Positions 42,710-48,862 of a stretch of DNA of 64,000 bases are shown one piece after another. The notes under the pieces are model-generated. The model had not been told where the DNA came from. It saw nothing but the letters and a program-made list of their open reading frames with translations, and made no database searches. A program made the position numbers and the translations under genes. Source of the DNA: an uncultured Dorea sp. (lineage in GTDB: Bacteria > Bacillota > Clostridia > Lachnospirales > Lachnospiraceae); assembly GCA_910584095.1 (NCBI GenBank), contig CAJTYU010000002.1:101531-165530 (forward strand), read 5' to 3'. The stretch's first letter is position 1. Each line of letters opens with the position of its first letter.

Positions 42710-43428
42710 ATGAAGTTCCTCCTTACTCGCAGATAAATTGTTTCCATTGCTCCGAATACGAGCGCCTGAGCCGCGCAGGACGTCATACAGAAGGCGGCCT
42801 TTTCCGGCGGAATGGTATGCAGCATCTGGTAAGGAGCTGCAAATGGAAGAAGAGTCATCAGAGAATGCTCCCCATGAATCATAGAGCCGGCAAAGGTCAG
42901 GATAATGCCGATGCCTAAGCTGATCCACATGTTTTGGCAGAGAGAGGCGGCAAACAGCATCAGCATTAGGGTAGGAAACAGCAGGACTAGTTCATATCCC
43001 ATGCCCTGAACCAGTTCTTTTAGACTTACACATCGGTTCGGAAACCAGCGGAAGCTGGCGAAAGCCAGCGCGGCGCTTTGTATCAGGAGCGCCAGAATGA
43101 CGGCCAGCAGTGTGACGCCTAATTTACCGCAGTATAAAGAAAACTGGCGGATGGGAAGGGTATTCATTTTTAAATCGCCTTTGTCTGCATATTCCGTATG
43201 ATAGATCAGGCAGCATCCACAGACGATCAACAAAATGGTAAGCTGCGCCATCATGCCCCAATTTGCGTCCATCAGGATTGGAAAGGAGTTTCCGGAAAGC
43301 CCGGTAAAGGTTTCCGGCCGGACTGCCGTGTTGACGAGAGGCATCAAAGCCGCTAAAGCGCCGCCAGCCAGAAAAATAGGGAGATATCCGGTTCTGCGCA
43401 GTTTTTTCTGTTCCAGAGAAAGAATCAT
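42706..43428 (-). CDS. LanFEG-type ABC permease (first)
   Basis: A 240-residue six-helix ABC permease beginning MILSLEQKKLRRTGYLPIFLAGGALAALMPLVNTA, with LLIVCGCCLIYHTEYADKGDLKMNTLPIRQFSLYCGKL, again the MutG/EpiG/BcrB-like layout. It overlaps the ATPase gene by 4 bases and the next permease by 4 bases (ATGA junctions), so all three are made together. Confidence 0.87.
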   Translation of the reverse strand: MILSLEQKKLRRTGYLPIFLAGGALAALMPLVNTAVRPETFTGLSGNSFPILMDANWGMMAQLTILLIVCGCCLIYHTEYADKGDLKMNTLPIRQFSLYCGKLGVTLLAVILALLIQSAALAFASFRWFPNRCVSLKELVQGMGYELVLLFPTLMLMLFAASLCQNMWISLGIGIILTFAGSMIHGEHSLMTLLPFAAPYQMLHTIPPEKAAFCMTSCAAQALVFGAMETIYLRVRRNFI

Positions 43429-44186
43429 CTGAAATCACCCCGCTTTCTGTCGGCATTGTCGGTCTGTATTATGGCAAGGAAGGTTTCTTCCAGATTGTCG
43501 GTGGGATATCCGGCGTTAAAAGCATAATCCCTTAGAGAATCCATGGTTCCTTCAAAAAGGAGACGTCCGTGGTTTAAAATACCCACATCGTCCGCCAGCA
43601 GCTCGATTTCGCTCAGCAGATGGGAGGAAACTAGGATTGTGCAGTCGTACTGTGCGGGAAGGGAACGGATCAGCGTCCGGATCTCATGGATTCCTACCGG
43701 GTCAAGTCCGTTGGTAGGCTCATCCAGAATCAGGATCGGCGGCCTTCCGATCAGCGCTCCCGCAAGTCCCAGCCGCTGCTTCATGCCGAGAGAATATTTT
43801 TTAACTTGACGTTTCCGGTGTTCGGTGAGTCCCGTAAGTTCTAACGCATCGTCAACGGAGGATTTTGGCAGTTTCAGGATCCTGCGGATAATGTCCAGAT
43901 TCTCTTCTCCGGTGAGATTTCCGTAGAAGGCGGGGGCCTCGATCAGAGAACCGATTTTCTTCAGGATTGGAATCCGTCCTGAGGAAAGAGTTTTGCCATC
44001 TATGGTAAAATAACCGGAGGTCGGGCTTGTTAGCCCCAGAAACATTTTCATGGTGGTAGATTTTCCCGCTCCGTTGGGTCCTAAGAAGCCGTAAATATGT
44101 CCCTTTGGAATATGGAGGTCCATATTAGAAACTGCGGTAAAATTGCCGTAGGATTTGGTTAATTGTACTGTTTCGATCATGTTCAT
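43425..44186 (-). CDS. LanF/BcrA-type ABC ATPase
   Basis: A 253-residue ATPase: Walker A GFLGPNGAGKSTTMKMFLGLTSP, Q-loop EAPAFYGNLTGEENL, signature KYSLGMKQRLGLAGAL, Walker B ILILDEPTNGLDPVG and the switch His in VSSHLLSEIE. The wording of the Q-loop and signature regions is that of the bacitracin/lantibiotic immunity group (BcrA, LanF). The ATG at 44186 has AAAGGAG 8 bases upstream. It heads an operon whose promoter overlaps an array of 11-bp direct repeats, and it is divergent from an OmpR-type two-component system. Confidence 0.93.
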   Translation of the reverse strand: MNMIETVQLTKSYGNFTAVSNMDLHIPKGHIYGFLGPNGAGKSTTMKMFLGLTSPTSGYFTIDGKTLSSGRIPILKKIGSLIEAPAFYGNLTGEENLDIIRRILKLPKSSVDDALELTGLTEHRKRQVKKYSLGMKQRLGLAGALIGRPPILILDEPTNGLDPVGIHEIRTLIRSLPAQYDCTILVSSHLLSEIELLADDVGILNHGRLLFEGTMDSLRDYAFNAGYPTDNLEETFLAIIQTDNADRKRGDFR

Positions 44187-44216
44187 TGTGCGAACTCCTT
44201 TCTTGTTGATAAACCA

Positions 44217-44268
44217 AGTATAAAACCCGAACCTTGCAGGAACCTTTTCGCAACCTTACATTTTCCTT
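44217..44268 (-). promoter_or_regulatory. LanFEG-like promoter with four 11-bp-spaced response-regulator repeats
   Basis: The minus-strand -10 is TATACT (44217-44222), but the -35 position holds AGGTTC instead of a consensus. Upstream, AAGGTT on the minus strand recurs at 44230-44235, 44241-44246, 44252-44257 and (as AAGGAA) 44263-44268, each exactly 11 bases apart. One repeat per DNA turn, starting at the -35, is the usual arrangement for an OmpR-family regulator that recruits polymerase. Confidence 0.7.
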
Positions 44269-44290
44269 ACATTTTTTCTATGGGGGAGAT

Positions 44291-44319
44291 TTGAAAGAGA
44301 AATCGTGGTATCATATCTA
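44291..44319 (+). promoter_or_regulatory. Probable promoter of the OmpR-type two-component system
   Basis: TTGAAA (44291-44296), 17 bases, TATCTA (44314-44319), giving a short leader ending in AGAGGTGCGGGG before the ATG. The four repeats on the other side could affect it as well. Confidence 0.45.
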
Positions 44320-44340
44320 TAGAAAAAGAGGTGCGGGGAT

Positions 44341-45054
44341 ATGAATTGTGATTATTTAAAGGATAAAAGGATATTGTTTGTAGATGATGAGGAAGGATTA
44401 AGGCGGATGGTCTGCTCGATTCTTAAGAAAGAGGGATACCGGCAGGTGGAATCCGCCGGAACAGTAAAAGAAGCGCTTGGGCTCTGTGCGTCATGGAGAC
44501 CGGAACTTGCAATTTTGGATGTGATGCTGCCGGACGGGGACGGATTTACCCTGTTCGAACAGATGAAGAGCTTTCTGGACATTCCGGTGCTGTTCCTTAC
44601 AGCAAGGGGAGAAGAGGACGACCGGCTCCGGGGGTTCGGGCTGGGAGCCGATGATTATGTGGTAAAGCCATTCCTTCCAAGAGAGCTTCTGTTTCGGGTT
44701 CAGGCAATTCTGCGGAGGACTTATAAAGAGGAAACGCCTCTTTTGGAACTGGCCTTCAGCAAGGTGGATTTTGAGCGGGCAGAGGTGATTCGGAAGGGGG
44801 AACATCTTGCGCTGACGGCAAAGGAATACGCAATCCTTCAGGTGCTTGGCCGCAATTTGGGAAGGATTGTGACCATCGATGCGCTGTGCGAAGCTGCATG
44901 GGGGGATAATCCCTACGGCTATGAGAACACGCTGATGGCCCATATCCGCAGGATCAGGGAGAAGATTGAAGAGAATCCGTCGAAACCAGTGTCGCTTATT
45001 ACAGTAAAGGGATTGGGGTATAAGCTGAATGAAAAGCATTATGAAATTAATTAA
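44341..45054 (+). CDS. OmpR-family response regulator
   Basis: A 237-residue regulator: receiver domain with acidic pocket ILFVDDEEG and phospho-acceptor Asp in ELAILDVMLPDGDGF, K in DDYVVKPF, and a C-terminal winged HTH (EHLALTAKEYAILQVLGRNLGRIVTIDALCEAAWG through TLMAHIRRIREKIE). The HTH is of the kind that binds 11-bp-spaced direct repeats. It overlaps the kinase by 26 bases and is divergent from the LanFEG-like operon, the natural target. Confidence 0.93.
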   Translation: MNCDYLKDKRILFVDDEEGLRRMVCSILKKEGYRQVESAGTVKEALGLCASWRPELAILDVMLPDGDGFTLFEQMKSFLDIPVLFLTARGEEDDRLRGFGLGADDYVVKPFLPRELLFRVQAILRRTYKEETPLLELAFSKVDFERAEVIRKGEHLALTAKEYAILQVLGRNLGRIVTIDALCEAAWGDNPYGYENTLMAHIRRIREKIEENPSKPVSLITVKGLGYKLNEKHYEIN

Positions 45055-46465
45055 AAGATTTGCGGTTACATTGATTTTTTCTCTGGCGCTTTTGCTGGTT
45101 TTAAATATTTTCCTGCTGCTTATCACATTCCGCCCGGACACCGGAACTAAAGGGACCGCAGGGGGATGGAAGGGAGCCGCGAAGCTGGCGGAATATCTGA
45201 CGCTTCAGCCGGACGGAGGATATGAAATGCAGGAGGAAGGAACAACTATGCTGGAAGGGAGCGGTTCATGGGCGGTTCTGATACAAGATGGGACGGGAGA
45301 CGTGATCTGGCACAGTGAAAATCTTCCGGAAGAAATACAGCTCCACTATTCGGCGGCGGAGATTTCATGGTACACAAGGGGATATGTGGCCGACTATCCC
45401 ACCACTACGGCGGCAAAGGGGGAGGATCTGCTGATGATTGGAAACCCCAAGGAAAGTTACTGGAAGGATATGTATCCCACCTTCCAGCTGAGTACGATCA
45501 AGAATCTTCCGCGTACGATGCTTCTGTTTTTAGGAGCCAATCTGGCCGGAGTTTTTCTGATTTACATGGTGGTTACGTCGGGGATCCTGCGTTCTGTGAA
45601 GCCGATCGTGCAGGGGATTCAGGCTCTGCCGGAGGGAGAGGATGTGTATGTAAAGGAAAAGGGCCTGCTCTCAGAACTGGCGGCGGCGCTGAATTTAGTA
45701 TCGGAAAAGCTCCGCTGTCAGGAGTACGAGTTAAAGAAGAAGGAGCAGGCGCGGGCGGATTGGATCTCCGGGGTTTCTCATGACATCCGGACGCCTTTGT
45801 CTATGGTGATGGGGTATGCGTCGGAGATGGAAGAAGACGCGGCGGTATCGGAAGAAATCAGGCAGAAGGCCGGTATTATCCGCATGCAGAGCGTCCGCAT
45901 GAAAAATCTGGTAAATGATTTGAATCTTGCGTCTAAACTGGAATATCATATGCAGCCGGTGAAAATGGAAGCGGTGAATCTGGCGGCGATGTTAAGAGAG
46001 ACCGCCGCCTATTTCATGAATCTGGATATCGAGGGGAAATATCCGGTGGAACTTGCAGTCGGCGGAAACGGAAGCGCCGGGGGAGATTTTTGCGGGGATA
46101 AGGAGCTTCTGAAACGCGCGGTAAATAATCTTCTCCTGAACGCCCAGCTTCATAATCCGGCGGGCTGCCATATCTGGCTGGGAGTATCGGGACTGCCGGG
46201 ACAGCGCCGCATTACGGTGGAGGACGACGGAAAAGGGGTTACGGACGAACAGTTAAAGAAGCTGAAGGAAACGCCCCATTATATGCTGAGCAGCGGAGAA
46301 ACACAGGAACAGAGGCATGGGCTGGGGCTTCTGATCGTCCAGCAGATTGCCGCGGCCCACGGCGGAAGAGTAGAATTTGGACATGGGGAAAAGAAGGGAT
46401 TCCGGGTGGATATTTTTTTGGATGTCAATCCCCAAAATATTGATAATGTGCACTTATTGGACTAA
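45029..46465 (+). CDS. Sensor histidine kinase of the LanFEG-linked system
   Basis: A 478-residue kinase: N-terminal helix (FAVTLIFSLALLLVLNIFLLLITF, residues ~10-33), an extracellular domain of about 130 residues, second helix (TMLLFLGANLAGVFLIYMVV), a HAMP-like linker, HisKA with the phospho-acceptor His in DWISGVSHDIRTPLSMVMGYASEME, and HATPase_c with NNLLLNAQLHNPAG, VEDDGKGVTDEQL and RHGLGLLIVQQIAAAHGG. Start could be 45029 or 45041. The sizeable external domain argues against the BceS type (which lacks one) and for direct sensing of an extracellular signal such as a peptide. Confidence 0.92.
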   Translation: MKSIMKLIKRFAVTLIFSLALLLVLNIFLLLITFRPDTGTKGTAGGWKGAAKLAEYLTLQPDGGYEMQEEGTTMLEGSGSWAVLIQDGTGDVIWHSENLPEEIQLHYSAAEISWYTRGYVADYPTTTAAKGEDLLMIGNPKESYWKDMYPTFQLSTIKNLPRTMLLFLGANLAGVFLIYMVVTSGILRSVKPIVQGIQALPEGEDVYVKEKGLLSELAAALNLVSEKLRCQEYELKKKEQARADWISGVSHDIRTPLSMVMGYASEMEEDAAVSEEIRQKAGIIRMQSVRMKNLVNDLNLASKLEYHMQPVKMEAVNLAAMLRETAAYFMNLDIEGKYPVELAVGGNGSAGGDFCGDKELLKRAVNNLLLNAQLHNPAGCHIWLGVSGLPGQRRITVEDDGKGVTDEQLKKLKETPHYMLSSGETQEQRHGLGLLIVQQIAAAHGGRVEFGHGEKKGFRVDIFLDVNPQNIDNVHLLD

Positions 46466-46511
46466 TAATGTCCAATAAGGTGCACTTATTGGACTACTAA
46501 TGTTCAATAAG
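46448..46511 (+). repeat. Two tandem copies of a 32-bp dyad-containing unit
   Basis: Copy 1 (46448-46479) and copy 2 (46480-46511) differ at 2 of 32 positions. Each begins GTGCAC and contains CTTATTGGAC, 7 bases, GTCCAATAAG; in copy 2 the right arm is GTTCAATAAG. The kinase stop codon lies in copy 1. A possible decayed third copy begins at 46512 (GTGTAAG). There is no T tract, so it is not a standard terminator. Confidence 0.8.
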
Positions 46512-46554
46512 GTGTAAGTTTTTGGATATGATACTAATAAATTTAAATAGGGTA

Positions 46555-46606
46555 TTGACAAAAGGAACGTGCGTTTGTATGATAGAGATATACAAACGCA
46601 CGTTCT
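46555..46606 (+). promoter_or_regulatory. SOS promoter with two LexA-like boxes
   Basis: Promoter TTGACA (46555-46560), 17 bases, TATGAT (46578-46583). Box 1, GGAACGTGCGTTTG (46564-46577), matches 13 of 14 positions of the B. subtilis LexA consensus CGAACRNRYGTTYG and exactly fills the spacer. Box 2, CAAACGCACGTTCT (46593-46606), matches 12 of 14 and covers the start point. The two are inverted copies, making a 16-bp perfect dyad (46565-46580 with 46590-46605 by sequence). Confidence 0.8.
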
Positions 46607-46655
46607 TTGGGCTGGAACGGCGTATACGGTAAGGAAGAAAGGAGTGACCGTAGGC

Positions 46656-47984
46656 ATGAGGATTACAGAGGATATGTCAGTGATGGATAAGCTGGAGATT
46701 CTGACGGATGCGGCCAAGTACGATGTGGCATGTACGTCCAGCGGTACAGACCGCTCCAACGACGGCGGCGGGATCGGCAATTGTGTGCGGGCGGGACTTT
46801 GCCACAGCTTTGCGGCGGACGGCAGATGTATTTCTCTGCTGAAGATTTTGTTTACTAATGAGTGTATTTTTGACTGCAGATACTGTGTGAACCGCCGCAG
46901 CAACGATGTGCCGAGGGCGTCCTTTACTCCGGAGGAGGTCTGTGAGCTTACGATGGAGTTTTACCGCAGGAATTATATTGAGGGACTGTTCTTAAGCTCC
47001 GGGGTGCTTAAGAGTCCGGATTATACGATGGAGCTTATCTACGCAGCGCTGTATAAACTCCGGAATGAGAAAAGGTTTCAGGGATATATCCATGTGAAGG
47101 CGATTCCGGGAGCCAGTCTTGAACTGGTGCAGAGAGTAGGATTTCTGGCTGACAGGATGAGCGTGAATCTGGAATTTGCCACGGCGGACGGACTGCGGCG
47201 TTTAGCGCCCCATAAGAACCGGAAGAACATTCTTGCGCCTATGCGGATGGTGCAGAAGGCTGCGTCCGAGAATCGCTGTGAGATTCAGAGCTATCGGAAC
47301 GCTCCAAGATTCGTGCCGGCAGGGCAGAGTACGCAGATGATTGTCGGCGCGGCGCCGGAATCGGACTATCAGATCCTGAATGTGGCGGAGTCTTTGTACA
47401 AGCGGTTTGATTTAAAGCGGGTGTTCTATTCGGCGTTTATTCATCTGAATGAGGACAGGGAGCTTCCGGCAAGGACCGGCGGGGGGCCTCCGCTTCTGAG
47501 GGAACACAGGCTGTATCAGGCGGACTGGCTGCTCCGGTATTATCATTTTGAGGCGAAGGAGATCCTGTCCGAGGAGGAACCGAATTTTAACGTGCTGTTT
47601 GATCCGAAGTGCAATTGGGCGCTCCGCCATCTGGAGGCGTTTCCAGTGGAGGTGAACCGGGCCCGCTACGAGATGCTTCTGCGGGTGCCGGGACTGGGAT
47701 ACCTCTCGGCGCAGCGGATCGTAAAGGCGAGAAGGCTGGGAACGCTTGATTTTACAGATTTAAAAAAGATGGGCGTAGTGCTAAAGAGAGCGATGTATTT
47801 TCTGACCTGTAATGGAAAGATGATGTACCCGACAAAGCTGGAGGAAGATTATATTGCACGGAACCTTCTGAATACGGGAGAGAGGCTTCCCGAGGGAGTA
47901 GGCGGCATGACCTACCGGCAGATGTCTTTGTTTGACGATGTGAGATTTGGTGGTGGTATCAGTGAAGAGAATCTATGTGTGTAA
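46656..47984 (+). CDS. Putative DNA modification/repair radical SAM protein (TIGR03916-like)
   Basis: A 442-residue radical SAM enzyme with the CxxxCxxC cluster motif at C70, C74, C77 (NECIFDCRYCVNR), preceded by a conserved SSGTDRSNDGGGIGNCVRAGLCHSF region. The C terminus has a helix-hairpin-helix DNA-binding motif (RVPGLGYLSAQRIVKARRLG, from about residue 343). This is the family known to pair with TIGR03915 proteins or uracil-DNA glycosylase-like domains and thought to act on damaged or modified DNA; the reaction is not established. The ATG at 46656 follows AAGGAGTG by about 9 bases. It is the first gene after two LexA-like boxes and overlaps its partner by 23 bases. Confidence 0.9.
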   Translation: MRITEDMSVMDKLEILTDAAKYDVACTSSGTDRSNDGGGIGNCVRAGLCHSFAADGRCISLLKILFTNECIFDCRYCVNRRSNDVPRASFTPEEVCELTMEFYRRNYIEGLFLSSGVLKSPDYTMELIYAALYKLRNEKRFQGYIHVKAIPGASLELVQRVGFLADRMSVNLEFATADGLRRLAPHKNRKNILAPMRMVQKAASENRCEIQSYRNAPRFVPAGQSTQMIVGAAPESDYQILNVAESLYKRFDLKRVFYSAFIHLNEDRELPARTGGGPPLLREHRLYQADWLLRYYHFEAKEILSEEEPNFNVLFDPKCNWALRHLEAFPVEVNRARYEMLLRVPGLGYLSAQRIVKARRLGTLDFTDLKKMGVVLKRAMYFLTCNGKMMYPTKLEEDYIARNLLNTGERLPEGVGGMTYRQMSLFDDVRFGGGISEENLCV

Positions 47985-48735
47985 TAATGAAGTGACGGGA
48001 TTGTTATCAGCGATTTACGATGCATGGCGCGCAGTGGTGGTGGACGGATTGCCAGAATGCGGCATTCGGTTCCGAGGATGTATTGAGCAGGAATTGTTTT
48101 GTGAGTATACAGAGGTGGAAGAGAGCGAGAAGAAGGCGGGGGCGGTGGAACGTTTGATCTTGAAGAATCTGGGATGGTATGCCTACAAGATGATCTATCA
48201 GGCGGCGCTCTCAGCAGATCCGCGGAAAGGAGACGCGATACTGGGAACCATGCTGGAAGCAAGAAGGATTGCCGACAGCCGGAGGATTATGGACCATTTG
48301 GGAAACGCGCAGGTAGAGAGGGTATTTGAACTGAGCCGGAATGTGGGGGATGAGGTGCATAGGTGGCTGCAGTTCCTGCGGTTTGGTGAATTGGAGAATG
48401 GCATTATGTTTGCGAGATTTGAACCGAAGAACCGGGTGCTGACCTGTGTCGCTCCGCATTTTGCAGACCGGTTCTGTCTGGAAAACTGGATGATTTATGA
48501 CGAGACCTATCAGGAATACGTAGTACACGAGGCCGGGAAACAGTGGGTGCTGGCCTCCGGCGGGGAACTGAATGAGGAATTGGCCGGGGCATTCTCGGAC
48601 AAGGAGAGGGTTTTCAGGGAGCTGTGGCATAAGTTTACGGATTCCATAGCAATTGAAGACCGCAAAAATCCCGGATGCCAGATGGGGCATCTGCCGCTTT
48701 GGTACCGGAAAAATATGGTGGAATTTTGCGGCTGA
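47962..48735 (+). CDS. DUF4130/TIGR03915-like DNA metabolism protein
   Basis: A 257-residue protein starting RIYVCNNEVTGLLSAIYDAWRAV, the typical opening of TIGR03915 (SAM_7_link_chp, DUF4130) proteins, with the conserved DEVHRWLQFLRFGELENGIMFARFEPKNRVL and LPLWYRKNMVEF. In some genomes this region is fused to a uracil-DNA-glycosylase-like domain; here that domain is absent. The best start is a GTG at 47962 inside the rSAM gene (giving MKRIYVCNN); a TTG at 47947 is possible. Overlap with the rSAM gene implies translational coupling and a joint function in SOS-induced DNA repair. Confidence 0.85.
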   Translation: MKRIYVCNNEVTGLLSAIYDAWRAVVVDGLPECGIRFRGCIEQELFCEYTEVEESEKKAGAVERLILKNLGWYAYKMIYQAALSADPRKGDAILGTMLEARRIADSRRIMDHLGNAQVERVFELSRNVGDEVHRWLQFLRFGELENGIMFARFEPKNRVLTCVAPHFADRFCLENWMIYDETYQEYVVHEAGKQWVLASGGELNEELAGAFSDKERVFRELWHKFTDSIAIEDRKNPGCQMGHLPLWYRKNMVEFCG

Positions 48736-48801
48736 TTCAATCTGCGTTTTCCTTTAGACGTGTGAACTGTAACATGCAGAGTCTTGTGTAAAAGGCAGCG
48801 A

Positions 48802-48830
48802 TTGCATAGAGACTGCAATTGTTGTAGAAT
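48802..48830 (+). promoter_or_regulatory. Promoter of the nuclease-helicase gene
   Basis: TTGCAT (48802-48807), 17 bases, TAGAAT (48825-48830), 33 bases before the ATG. No LexA-like box is visible here, so the helicase may be made without SOS as well as by read-through from the upstream operon. Confidence 0.5.
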
Positions 48831-48862
48831 GAAGATAGTTTGAAAATGGGAGACTGGCAGTT

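Noticed and set aside
42710..42928. Longer N terminus for the second LanFEG-like permease
   Set aside because: It lies inside the neighbouring permease gene; MNELKIEL at 42709 has a ribosome-binding site and the usual ATGA overlap.
46448..46511. CRISPR array
   Set aside because: The two 32-bp units are directly adjoining with no spacer and there are no cas genes; it is a tandem duplication.
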